From contig QZJT01000091.1 of assembly GCA_003597935.1 (NCBI GenBank), positions 1 to 45,787 of the forward strand: a stretch of DNA of 45,787 bases. Direction: 5' to 3'. The stretch's first letter is position 1. Every line of letters starts with the position of its first letter. Made by a program: the position numbers and the translations under genes. The notes under the pieces were generated by a model, which saw nothing but the letters and a program-made list of their open reading frames with translations, was not told the origin of the DNA and made no database searches. The DNA comes from Phycisphaerales bacterium. Its GTDB lineage: Bacteria > Planctomycetota > Phycisphaerae > UBA1845. Shown one piece after another: positions 32,521 to 41,182 of this stretch.

Positions 32521-35500
32521 TCACGCGCAGTCGATGAGCAGTAACTGCGGATCGCCATCATGGCGCGGGCCGCGGACGGGCTTTTGCGGTGGGGCTGTGG
32601 ACTGCCGGGCGAAGGCTGCGGGATCCAACAGTTCGCTGGCGCATACGAGATCCAGAAGTCGAGCCTGTCGAGGTTCCAGCTTCACGAGCCAGCCCAGCAC
32701 GTTCAGTACGTTGATCAGTTCGGTCGTGTAGTCGGGCAGCCAGGACGCCGGCTGTATGTCGCCCAGCGGCGAGGGCGGGCGGCGCGTCCCTATCAGCGGG
32801 CGGGAGCGGTCCCGTTTCCGATAGCTGAACCACTGACGCAGGACCGGTTTGCCGGATACCGAGTATTCCCACACCTTCCGCGACACGGGTTCGATCCAGC
32901 CCTTCCCGACAAGCAAACGCCGCTTGGCCGCATCGTAGGCCACCTCATTCGGCATGTCCGGACCCGCACCGTTGATCGCTCCACGGGCTGGCACATGCGG
33001 CGCTTCTCCGGCGGGCAGTCGCGGCGGCCCCGGCGGTCGGCCGCGCCCAGCGTCGACAAACCGCTCGCCGAAGGTGTGAAGCCAAATGACCGTCCTGCCC
33101 AGCGTGACGGCTTGCGCGAACAGCTTGCGATCCGCCGTCACTGGCACCCGCAGGCCGGGCTGGGCCAGGTCCGCCTGGTAGCGCGCGGTGAACGCGGGGT
33201 GCGCCAGAACGGCCGCGACGTAGGCGAGGACGTCCTCGCCACTCACCTTTCTGCCGAACGCCTTCGTCAGGGCGGCGAGGACCAGGGGCAGCACATTCGG
33301 CTCCGTAGCTTCAGCGTCGCGCCAGAGCGGGAAGACGCGTCCGCCACGGCCCTTGTAGTGGTCCAGATCGGGGATGAGGCAAGTGAAGGTAATCGCGGGA
33401 CCGCTTATCGGAGACGTTCGTGTCGGAGCAGTGAGATACACCTGCAGCTCGGAATGCCCAGCCCAGAGTTCAGGATTCGGCCGATTGATCACACGATTGT
33501 CCGGAATAATCCACTGTCGATCAAAGGAACGAAACCCGTATCGGACAGGGTCTACGACGGGATCCCGTTCCTGTTCAATGGGGATCGGCCGATCGGCATA
33601 GCCCGGAAGTCCCCTCCGCACAACTCGGGATACCGACCGGTCGCCTCCTTCATGTGGATGAAACAACAGTTCTTTCTTCGCTGACTTCGCGCGGACCAGC
33701 CGCTCCCACCGTCGCCGCAACGACTCCACGTCCGGCGCAATGACCCATGTCCGGCCGGGCATGACGCCGGAGCCGTTGTAGGCGAACAGGTCTTCGAGCC
33801 GCACATACGTCGACCACGCGCCGGTCGCAGCGGGCAGAAACGGCGCCCGCCAATCGGCCGGGCAATCCACCCAGCCGTCGCCGTCCAGTGTGACCTCCGC
33901 CAACGCGGCGAACTTCTCCTCCCGGCGACCCGCGGGCAGCGCTCGGTATCGCACCGCCGCGGGCGACGGGCGAGTCGCTGACGACGCCCGCGACGCCAGC
34001 AGGATGCACACCGGCTGCTGCACGTCCTGGAAGATGCGCGTCGGCACGTCCGGCTGATGTCCCTCCGGCGAGCAGTCGATGACCCAGATTTCGTCCGCGG
34101 TCCGGCGAAGGTAGTCCCGCATTCGCTGGAAACCCGGACCGTTGAGGAAGCCGGCGACGGTGATGAAGCAAACGACCCCGGTGTTGTGCTCCGGGTCCGC
34201 GTCAAAGACCTTCCAGGTCGCCCAGCGCCAGAAGTAGACGTACAGGTTGCGCAAGTGCTTGGCGTGCGCTGCGACGCCCCATTCCCGTGGCGGCGACCAG
34301 TCGCGGAGTGGCGCCTTTCGATTGGCTTCAGGGCTGCCCGACTCGACCCAGCCGCCCAGGCCCTTGGCCTTCTCCTTGTACGGCGGGTTGCCCAGCACGA
34401 CCGTGATGCGTTCTTCGCGCTTGACGCGGTTTGCGGTTCGCCGCGACTCGCCGATCGGCCGATAGGTCGAGGGCAGCCATTCCTCTTCCACGTACGGATC
34501 GCCCAGCGTGTCGGTGACGTACATCCGGGGCTCGGCGGTCGATGCCGCACCGGTCAGTTCTATGAGTTCCGCCAGGATGCGGAGTTGAGCGACCGTGAAC
34601 GGTCCCAACTGGATCTCGAACGCGACGATGCGTTGAACGGCGGCGCTGATGGCGGCCGTCACCGCGCCCGCGCCCTCGTCATCCCGGACGGCCTGGGCAA
34701 TCCGACGAAGGACGCCCAGAATGAACGTCCCCGTTCCTGCGGCGGGATCGGCAACCGTCACGGCCGGCGAGGCCAGTCCCGCGGCGGCGTTGAAACGGCG
34801 CGGACTGCGCAGCACTTCGTCGACGAGCCGGACCATGGTCGATACCACCTCCGGCGGAGTGTAATAGGAGCCGGTCTTCTTCCTCAGTTCGTTGTCGTAG
34901 ATCCCGAGGAATTCTTCGTAGAAATACAGCCAAGCGTCGGGTTCGTCGCGGCTGATCGTCGGCCAGTCGACGGCGTCCAGCACGCGGATCAGCGTGCCGA
35001 GCGACGTCTTGAGCGTATTCTGGTTTTCGGCGTCCTCCGTCAACAGCCGCAGCGCCGTGCCGATCAGCGAATTCGTCTGGGCCAATTGCCGCGCCACGTC
35101 CGTAAGATTCGACTTCAGTTCGATCTGCCGCGCCCGCGCCATGAGCATGCCGAACGTCACCGCCTGGGCATACCCGTCGGCGAACTGCGCGTCACCGGCG
35201 TCGGGAAAGAGAAGCTTCCGCCAGTCCTGCGCCAGGTCGCTCAGCGCTCGGTCACCGCGTATGAGCTGTTCGGTCACTTCCGCCCGCAGCAACCGACAGA
35301 GCCGGGCGCTGAGTGCGGCCAGTTCCTTGACGCTTCTGGGCGGAACCGGCTGCCATCGCAGGAACGTCTCGAACAGCCATAGCAGCTTGGGTGGCGCACG
35401 CAGCGCAGCTCCGGACGTCTCAACGTCGCCTTCCAGCCGCACGATCGGTTCGACCAGCTCGCCGCTGCGCCAGAGACTGAAGGCGTTGCCGTCCGTGTAC

Positions 35501-35850
35501 ACCAGGTTGGGCAGCGGCTGCAGCCTCTCCCATTGCTCCTGGTCGTGCCGATGGCCGAAGCGGCGCGGATCCGCGCCCTTGCCCGGCGCTTTGACCTCGA
35601 TGAACCCGACGAGGGCGTTCCGCACCGTGACGGCAAAATCCGGACGTGTCTTCAAGTCGGCGATCGAGGTTTCACCGATAGTGACCACGGCGCCGGTGGG
35701 GAAGTTCAACAACTCTGCCAGTCCCCGGATCAGCCTTTCGAGCGGCGCCCGGAGTTGATCCTCCGGTTCGCCGGTTGCCCCGGGGTTGTGGAGCTTCGCC
35801 TTAGCGCTGCGGCCGAACTCGCCGATGATGGCATCGAACGAACTCTGCAT
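32521..35850 (-). CDS. Type ISP/IIG-like restriction-modification protein (nuclease-methylase fusion)
   Basis: 1109 residues. The N-terminal part has a PD-(D/E)xK-like nuclease pattern, 'RPDFAVTVRNALVGFIEVKAPG' (D...ExK). The central N6-adenine methylase has motif I 'VTVADPAAGTGTFILGVL' and motif IV 'VVLGNPPYKEKAKGLGG'. The C-terminal 600 residues include target-recognition sequence and end in 'VWEYSVSGKPVLRQWFSYR' and 'DIQPASWLPDYTTELINVLNVL', typical of the type ISP specificity domain. True type ISP enzymes carry a helicase between nuclease and methylase; none is present here, so it resembles single-chain type IIG enzymes. ATG 35850 has GGAGG 4 nt upstream. No other restriction or BREX gene is adjacent. 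Confidence 0.85.
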   Translation of the reverse strand: MQSSFDAIIGEFGRSAKAKLHNPGATGEPEDQLRAPLERLIRGLAELLNFPTGAVVTIGETSIADLKTRPDFAVTVRNALVGFIEVKAPGKGADPRRFGHRHDQEQWERLQPLPNLVYTDGNAFSLWRSGELVEPIVRLEGDVETSGAALRAPPKLLWLFETFLRWQPVPPRSVKELAALSARLCRLLRAEVTEQLIRGDRALSDLAQDWRKLLFPDAGDAQFADGYAQAVTFGMLMARARQIELKSNLTDVARQLAQTNSLIGTALRLLTEDAENQNTLKTSLGTLIRVLDAVDWPTISRDEPDAWLYFYEEFLGIYDNELRKKTGSYYTPPEVVSTMVRLVDEVLRSPRRFNAAAGLASPAVTVADPAAGTGTFILGVLRRIAQAVRDDEGAGAVTAAISAAVQRIVAFEIQLGPFTVAQLRILAELIELTGAASTAEPRMYVTDTLGDPYVEEEWLPSTYRPIGESRRTANRVKREERITVVLGNPPYKEKAKGLGGWVESGSPEANRKAPLRDWSPPREWGVAAHAKHLRNLYVYFWRWATWKVFDADPEHNTGVVCFITVAGFLNGPGFQRMRDYLRRTADEIWVIDCSPEGHQPDVPTRIFQDVQQPVCILLASRASSATRPSPAAVRYRALPAGRREEKFAALAEVTLDGDGWVDCPADWRAPFLPAATGAWSTYVRLEDLFAYNGSGVMPGRTWVIAPDVESLRRRWERLVRAKSAKKELLFHPHEGGDRSVSRVVRRGLPGYADRPIPIEQERDPVVDPVRYGFRSFDRQWIIPDNRVINRPNPELWAGHSELQVYLTAPTRTSPISGPAITFTCLIPDLDHYKGRGGRVFPLWRDAEATEPNVLPLVLAALTKAFGRKVSGEDVLAYVAAVLAHPAFTARYQADLAQPGLRVPVTADRKLFAQAVTLGRTVIWLHTFGERFVDAGRGRPPGPPRLPAGEAPHVPARGAINGAGPDMPNEVAYDAAKRRLLVGKGWIEPVSRKVWEYSVSGKPVLRQWFSYRKRDRSRPLIGTRRPPSPLGDIQPASWLPDYTTELINVLNVLGWLVKLEPRQARLLDLVCASELLDPAAFARQSTAPPQKPVRGPRHDGDPQLLLIDCA

Positions 35851-36057
35851 GACTCCTCCGTGACGCGTCATTCCGGTCGGCGTCCGGGACTGAGCGCATC
35901 TTCCCGGTGGGCGGGCAACGAACGGCCGCGGCGCCTTCGCGCTCGGCGGCGTAGCGTACCGAACGGGCGGCCGGACTTCCACCCGCCATCGCACGATTCG
36001 AGAGTTCCACGCACTCGCCCGGTTCCCTCGGTCCATCCGCCAAACCGTTGCCACCGG

Positions 36058-37212
36058 CTACGCCCGCACCGCCCAGCGCAGTTCGGCCGACCGGCTGCGC
36101 GGGTTGGCGTACACCTCGGCAGCCTGTGGCGTGACCGGCTCGGTCGAGATGAGCGAGTAGATCCCGGCCTCCAGACCCTCGGACAGCGCCTGCTCGATGC
36201 GCCGATGTTCGCCACTGTGAAAACTGATGATGGCGAGTCGCCCGCCGGGGCGCAGGCAATAGGGCACCGCCCGCAGGAACTGGTCCAGCCCGCCGATCTC
36301 GTCGTTGACCAGCATCCGCAGCGCCTGAAACGTCCGTGCTGCCGGGTGCAGATGCGATCCGCGCTCCTCGGTGTCCCGGAGCCCTGCCTCATCGTCCCTT
36401 CGTTGCTGGCGATTCGTGCGCCGATCCGCCCGCTCGGCCTTGACGGCCTCGATGATCTTCACAAGTTGCCGCGTGCGCGTGATCGGATGCGACTCGCGCC
36501 GCTCGACGACGGCGCGGGCGATGCGGACGTGGTGCGGCTCATCGGCGAGAATCTCCAACGCTGCCGAGAGTTCCTCGACCGACAGCCCGGTCAGAAGGTC
36601 CGCGGCTGTGCGCTTCAGCCGGTTGTCCATCCGCATGTCGAGCGGTCCGTCGTGCTTGTAGCTGAACCCGCGCCGCGGGTCATCGAGCTGCACGCTGGAA
36701 CAGCCCAGGTCGGCCAGCACCACGTCGCAGCCGTCTACCCCCTCTCGAGCCAGCACCTTGCCCAGGCCCGCAAAGTGGCTGCGATGGAAGGTGGCACGTG
36801 CGCCTGGCCCGGCCGAAGCCTGGGGTGGCTGCGCTGCTGCGTCATCGAACCGGCCCCGCAGCCGCACGGCCGTGCGCTCAAGCTGCGCGCCGTCGACGTC
36901 CAGCCCGATGAACCGTCCCGTAGGACCGATGCGTTCGAGCAGGGCACGAGCGTGGCCGCCGTACCCGAGCGTGCAATCGGCCGCCACGTCACCAGGGCCA
37001 GGCCGCAGCGCTCCCAGGACCTCCGCCAGCATCACCGGCACGTGCGTCCCGGCCGGGGTGCGACCTTGCGCCTGAACGTGCTCGTGGATCTCTGGGTGAG
37101 ACTGTGGGTTCAGTTCCTTGTAGCGCTGCTCGAAACGGCGCGGATGGGTGCCGGGGTATCGCGGCCGGCGCCGGCGGGGGGAGGGTGAATCACCGTGGTG
37201 CATGGCGGGCAT
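36058..37212 (-). CDS. rsmH: 16S rRNA (cytosine-1402-N4)-methyltransferase
   Basis: Methylates N4 of C1402 in the ribosomal decoding centre. The core 'THVPVMLAEVLGAL', 'AADCTLGYGGHARALLERIG', 'IGLDVDGAQLERT', 'LADLGCSSVQLDDPRRGFSYKHDGPLDMRMD' and 'LAIISFHSGEHRRIEQAL' covers the whole family. Two extras: an N-terminal extension of about 50 residues with 'RYPGTHPRRFEQRYKELNP', and a charged insertion before 'RTFQALRMLVNDEIGGLDQFL'. The start is uncertain (ATG 37212 or 37203); the frame further upstream runs into a palindromic repeat and is probably untranslated. It is not in the usual cell-wall cluster next to ftsI or mraZ. Confidence 0.94.
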   Translation of the reverse strand: MPAMHHGDSPSPRRRRPRYPGTHPRRFEQRYKELNPQSHPEIHEHVQAQGRTPAGTHVPVMLAEVLGALRPGPGDVAADCTLGYGGHARALLERIGPTGRFIGLDVDGAQLERTAVRLRGRFDDAAAQPPQASAGPGARATFHRSHFAGLGKVLAREGVDGCDVVLADLGCSSVQLDDPRRGFSYKHDGPLDMRMDNRLKRTAADLLTGLSVEELSAALEILADEPHHVRIARAVVERRESHPITRTRQLVKIIEAVKAERADRRTNRQQRRDDEAGLRDTEERGSHLHPAARTFQALRMLVNDEIGGLDQFLRAVPYCLRPGGRLAIISFHSGEHRRIEQALSEGLEAGIYSLISTEPVTPQAAEVYANPRSRSAELRWAVRA

Positions 37213-37234
37213 CCGCGAATCGGTCAAGAAGACT

Positions 37235-37265
37235 CCGCGCGGGCTGAAGCCACGCGGCTCGCTGG
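37235..37265. repeat. Palindromic CGCGGGCTGAAGCC repeat, single copy
   Basis: The sequence beginning CCGCGCGGGCTGAAGCC and continuing to GGCTCGCTGG matches the units inside the glycosyltransferase gene. It lies in the space between the divergent rsmH and the lipoprotein gene. Confidence 0.75.
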
Positions 37266-37386
37266 CAGGCCCTGCCGATGCGGTCACGCCCCGGCGTCAT
37301 GGCCCGCGCCTCTTGACGGCACAATCGGCCGCCTGGATACTATCCGCACTGCTGGCACGCTCAATCCTCGCAGCAGGAGCATCGAC

Positions 37387-37881
37387 ATGCCCTTTTCAGC
37401 AGCGCCCCGTGGATCGCCGAGTTTCCCGCTCGGGATCATCGCCCTGGCGATCGCAGCCGCCGGTGGTTCCTGCGGGGTACCGTCCGGATCGACCCTGATC
37501 GACACGTCCGTTTTTGATCGCACCGGCTTCAGCCGCTTTTCCATGGCGGGGTCGTGGGTGCTCACCACTTCCGACGGCCAGACGCGCCGTGCCGAGTTCG
37601 ACGGCAACGGCGCCCTGACCCGCTTCACGATCCGCGAGGGGCTGGTCTACGAGCCGGCCGAAGGGGACACGCTCGAACTGCTCATCACGTCGTTCGGCGT
37701 GGTTTCGTTCCGTATCCAGGCGAACACCGAACAGTCCAGCGGGTTCATCACCGTACACCACTTCGAGGGCACGATGTCCGATGAGGATGACCGCATTCGA
37801 GGCGATGTCACGCGTCTGACCCACGATCTGGCTGTGTCCCGTCCGGTGAGTCTGCGTGAAACCTGGGTAAAGGTCGAGTAG
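37387..37881 (+). CDS. Small predicted lipoprotein of unknown function
   Basis: 164 residues. The signal peptide ends in AAAGGSC (Cys29), a probable lipobox. The mature part looks like a small beta protein: 'SMAGSWVLTTSDGQTRRAEFDGNGALTRF' and 'VVSFRIQANTEQSSGFITVHHFEG', similar to lipocalin-like or META-type small secreted proteins, but I cannot name a family. AGGAG lies 7 nt before ATG 37387. The next lipoprotein gene begins 14 nt after the stop and both have a 'G(S/R)W' opening strand, so they may be an operon of two related proteins. Confidence 0.65.
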   Translation: MPFSAAPRGSPSFPLGIIALAIAAAGGSCGVPSGSTLIDTSVFDRTGFSRFSMAGSWVLTTSDGQTRRAEFDGNGALTRFTIREGLVYEPAEGDTLELLITSFGVVSFRIQANTEQSSGFITVHHFEGTMSDEDDRIRGDVTRLTHDLAVSRPVSLRETWVKVE

Positions 37882-37895
37882 GCGAGGATGACGCT

Positions 37896-38411
37896 ATGAG
37901 AATCCTCAGGCTCCTGATGGTCTGTGCGCCGATCTTGGCGGTCTGCGGCTGCGGAATCCCGGAAGGCCCATTCGGCGACCTCCGCGTCCCGGCTTCCGAC
38001 GCCCCGGAACTGAAAGGCCGCTGGTGCTTCAACGGCGACGAGCAGGGGTTCCTCGGCTTCATCGAGATCGACGACGACGGCGCTCCGGTGACGCTCGAAG
38101 ACAACCCGGCCATTGGCGACGATCTGGGCGTGGACGTCGTCATGCTGGACGGCCGGGTGCGGGTGTCCGACAACGGCCTTCAGTACGCCGCCGTCGGATC
38201 CGCCGTCACCAGCGGCGACGACGTGACGATCTACCTGGAGTTCCGCGTCGCCCGCTATGGCTACGAGTTCAGCGCCACCGCCATCAAGATGGAGGGCACG
38301 CGGACCGAGGCCGATCGGGTGGACGGCGTGGCCGTCACCATTCAGAACGCCGATGGAGAGGACACTTTGGCGATCGAAGCGGGCGCGGCGACCCGTCCCG
38401 GATGCGACTGA
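37896..38411 (+). CDS. Second small predicted lipoprotein of unknown function
   Basis: 171 residues. 'MRILRLLMVCAPILAVCGCG' is a lipoprotein signal (Cys17 or Cys19). The mature domain, 'LKGRWCFNGDEQGFLGFIEIDDDGAPVTLEDN' and 'DDVTIYLEFRVARYGYEFSATAIKMEG', is beta-rich, about the size of its upstream neighbour, and shows the same layout of a short N-terminal strand, an acidic turn and a calycin-like run. It is probably co-transcribed with it. The 13 bp to the convergent histidine kinase gene leave no room for a terminator. Confidence 0.65.
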   Translation: MRILRLLMVCAPILAVCGCGIPEGPFGDLRVPASDAPELKGRWCFNGDEQGFLGFIEIDDDGAPVTLEDNPAIGDDLGVDVVMLDGRVRVSDNGLQYAAVGSAVTSGDDVTIYLEFRVARYGYEFSATAIKMEGTRTEADRVDGVAVTIQNADGEDTLAIEAGAATRPGCD

Positions 38412-38424
38412 TCAAACCCGATGC

Positions 38425-39255
38425 TCACACCGCCGCCTTGACGGCCGGTTCGCCCAGCGGCAGCGCGATCGAGAAGGTGGTGCCCTCCCCGACCCGCGAA
38501 CTGACCTGGATAGTGCCGCCGCACTCCTCGACCAGTTGTTTGGAGAGCGACAGCCCCACGCCGCCGAAGCGCACCTTCCCGTTCGCTTTCGTGACCTTGC
38601 TGGTGGCGAACGGCTCGAAGATGTGCGGTATCCGGTCGGGCGCGATGCCCCCCCCCGTGTCGCTGACGTCGATCATGGCGCGATCGTCCCCCTGGCGGCG
38701 GGCGCGGACCGTCAGTCGTCCGCCGTGTTTGGAGGCCATCGCCTCACGGGCGTTCAGGAGCAGGTTGAAGAGGATCTGTTTGAGTGAGTGCGGGTCCGCC
38801 CACACGGACAGGTCGTCGGGGATGTGGAAGACCACGTCGATGCCGTCCCTCGACGGGTCGCGGCCGAGACATTCGAGCGCTTCTTCCGTGGCGGCACGGA
38901 GGCCGACGTGTTGCGGCGCCGCGCCGGCCGGCTGCGCCGACAGGCCCAGAATACGCTCGGACATGGCCTTAATCGCTTCACCGTTCGCCAAGGCCACCCG
39001 CAGGGCCTTGCGCATCAACTCCACGTCGGTGTCCTGGCGCAGCGCCACCTGGGCGTAGCTGATCTGGGGCGTGATCAGGTTGTTCAGTTCATGGGCCCAG
39101 ACGGCCGTGGCCGTGCCCAGCGCCGAAAGCTGCATAGCCTGTCGCACCTCGGCCTTCAACTGTCGGAATCGTGCTTCCAGCAGCGCGAACTGCTGCTGAA
39201 CCTCCGTGAAAAGAGCGCTGCTCTCCGGCGTGGATGATCGGTAATCGTCGCTCAC
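38425..39255 (-). CDS. Soluble sensor histidine kinase
   Basis: 276 residues and no membrane segment. A coiled stretch 'FTEVQQQFALLEARFRQLKAEV' leads into the dimerisation helix with the phospho-acceptor His in 'TAVWAHELNNLITPQ'. The ATPase domain has N box 'LFNLLLNAREAM', G1 'VSDTGGGIAPDRI', F box 'IFEPFATSK' and G2 'FGGVGLSLSKQLVEECGG'. The kinase is complete, but no PAS, GAF or receiver domain precedes it and no response regulator lies nearby, so its signal and partner are unknown. GTG 39255 with GGAGGG 9 nt upstream is preferred to longer in-frame starts. Confidence 0.88.
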   Translation of the reverse strand: MSDDYRSSTPESSALFTEVQQQFALLEARFRQLKAEVRQAMQLSALGTATAVWAHELNNLITPQISYAQVALRQDTDVELMRKALRVALANGEAIKAMSERILGLSAQPAGAAPQHVGLRAATEEALECLGRDPSRDGIDVVFHIPDDLSVWADPHSLKQILFNLLLNAREAMASKHGGRLTVRARRQGDDRAMIDVSDTGGGIAPDRIPHIFEPFATSKVTKANGKVRFGGVGLSLSKQLVEECGGTIQVSSRVGEGTTFSIALPLGEPAVKAAV

Positions 39256-39869
39256 GGCCTGATTCCCTCCGCGGCTGCCGATGTCCGGCGAGTCTGCCCG
39301 GATTATCGGCCCACGCCGCGGCCTGCCTTGACGCTCCACCGAATCCGCCGCGCCGAAGGCCCCATTCGGGGATGAAATCGACGGATCAATGATAAAATGG
39401 GTAAGATTAGCGGTGGGAGAGGCATCGCCGGCCCGAGGCCGCAAGTCTCAGCCGATCGAATGTCGCCGGGCGACCGTAAAAAAGCGACACCACCCGACGA
39501 ATCGGCCGGCCTCGGAGACCCATCTCCCCCACGAGTTCCGCTGCCGCCAATTCCGTCGGGTAGCGCGCTGTCTACAGGAAGAGTCCTGCATGCCACTACC
39601 CCCGTCCGTGGCATTTCGACCCTCTCGGGTCAGTAGGGAAGAGAGCACGTTCGGTGCCATGGCCGGCATCCGGCTGGCATCGTTCTCCCACCCGCTCTCA
39701 TTGCTCCGAAAAGCCGGTTTCCGGAGCTATGAACCCGAGAATGCCGGGGCGTGAGGAGTTCACCTTGGGCCTCAAGGCACGGGGTGGGGACGTACGGTTG
39801 GGTAATAGTGCGCAGGTGCGATGAGTCGAGGGTACGCACACAAGCCCTGAAGCGGCGGCGACACGGGTG
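39256..39869. other. Intergenic region, no clear gene
   Basis: 614 bp. A short AT-rich patch (39385-39415) could hold promoter elements. A possible hairpin pairs GCTCCG (39703-39708) with CGGAGC (39722-39727), and a partial REP-like 'GAATGCCGGGGC' lies at about 39740. A 79-codon frame from 39397 with 'MGKISGGRGIAGPRP' is not supported by a ribosome binding site. Confidence 0.45.
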
Positions 39870-40952
39870 CTACGGCGCGGGCGTGACGGCCGGGTCGGGA
39901 ACCTCAACCAGCAGCGGGATGACGTGCCGAAACCTCAGCACGGGTGCGTCCGCGTCGGGCGGGAAGTGCGTGCGGCGAACCGCATCGATCTGTGCCCGAC
40001 ACCACTGGACTTCCGAAGCGGCCGCTCCATCCGATGCGAGGGCAGCCGCCCACGTCTCGAGAACCTGGATACGCACGAGCGCCGTGGTCCGGGCGGCGAC
40101 CTCCCGACGGGCGCCATCGAACCAGTCATGGCAGCGTTCCTCAAGCTGCACGAGAACGGCGATCGCGGCCGCGTGCGCGCCGCTCTCGGCGACCAGACGG
40201 CATCGCTCCAGCCGAAGGAATAGGCCATGGGGCAGCGGGTCAGAGAGCAGCGGATCAAGCGCCAGCGGGAGCCGTCGCAACGGGCCCTGCGGATCCTCAA
40301 TGGGCGAGCGCAGGCGGATATCGAGCAGGGTCGCGACCGCTTTGATGCGATCGTCGGGATGTTCGAGCAGGATCGCCAACTCGGACCGGATGGACCGACG
40401 GCGCTGGATGGCCGCATCCGAGGGATCGGAATTCGACAGTGCGAGCACACCCTCGGCGACGACGCGCAGCGTGCGCCATGCCCTGCGAGCGGGTTCGACC
40501 CATTGCCCGTCCTCCACGTCCGGGCCGACGGAATCGAGTAACTTCCCGGCAGTCGAAAGCAGGTCCATCGCCGCCTGGCACAGCGGCGACATCTGGCGGG
40601 TCGCGTCATCGGGCAGGATGCCGAGCGCGAATTGCGTCAGGGCCGGCTCGATCTGGTGGCGCAGAATGAGGTTGGCCGCGGCCAGACGAAACGTCACCTG
40701 CGAGTTGGCGTCGGCGGCCTGCTCGGCCAGCTCGGCCAGCCGGCGGATCCGCGCCCCGACCACGTCAGCTTCGAGCACGTCGCCGTTCGCTGCTTCGAGG
40801 GACGGGCTGATCGTCGGCGTCGCCGGGGCGGTCGGCGGTTCCGCGTCCTGCCCTGGACGCGACCGACCGGTGGTCCGCGCCGTCGCGGCGGCGCCCAGGC
40901 ACGTGACCAGGATCAGCGCCAGCATGGCCGAACGTAAGCGCGGGTGTGGCAC
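39870..40952 (-). CDS. Secreted protein of unknown function
   Basis: 360 residues. 'RLRSAMLALILVTCLGAAATA' is a signal peptide; a Pro/Thr-rich stretch follows, then a mostly helical body with Ala- and Leu-rich helices ('RIRRLAELAEQAADANSQVTFRLAAANLILRH' split over two helices). The helices recall TPR/HEAT-like solenoids without a clear repeat. The C-terminus is Pro-rich. I do not recognise the family. GTG 40952 with GGGAG 5 nt upstream is the likely start; TTG 40964 is possible. It is transcribed away from the vWA-Exb operon and shares its upstream region with it. Confidence 0.65.
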   Translation of the reverse strand: MPHPRLRSAMLALILVTCLGAAATARTTGRSRPGQDAEPPTAPATPTISPSLEAANGDVLEADVVGARIRRLAELAEQAADANSQVTFRLAAANLILRHQIEPALTQFALGILPDDATRQMSPLCQAAMDLLSTAGKLLDSVGPDVEDGQWVEPARRAWRTLRVVAEGVLALSNSDPSDAAIQRRRSIRSELAILLEHPDDRIKAVATLLDIRLRSPIEDPQGPLRRLPLALDPLLSDPLPHGLFLRLERCRLVAESGAHAAAIAVLVQLEERCHDWFDGARREVAARTTALVRIQVLETWAAALASDGAAASEVQWCRAQIDAVRRTHFPPDADAPVLRFRHVIPLLVEVPDPAVTPAP

Positions 40953-41080
40953 GGGAACTCCCAAAGTGTGCAGAGCGCGGCCCGCCTTCGCCCAGGCGCC
41001 GGCCGTGCGGCTGCATGCTACGCATGGCGGATGACGGTGGCAACGACGACTTCCAGCCTGACAGCCAGGATCGAGTCAAG

Positions 41081-41109
41081 TTGACCCGGTTTTATCCCGT
41101 TCCTAGACT
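41081..41109 (+). promoter_or_regulatory. Sigma70-type promoter of the vWA-Exb operon
   Basis: TTGACC (41081-41086), a 17-nt spacer and TAGACT (41104-41109), with a transcription start expected near 41116. It lies between two divergent genes. Confidence 0.6.
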
Positions 41110-41182
41110 TAGGGAGCAGTGTGATCGAGGCGGAGCGCGGCCGTGAAGCGACGCCGCCTCCGCGGACGGCAGCCCGGCGGGC

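Noticed and set aside
39397-39636. FlgM-like small protein starting MGKISGGRGIAGPRP
   Set aside because: Only the first residues recall FlgM; the conserved C-terminal half and a ribosome binding site are missing.
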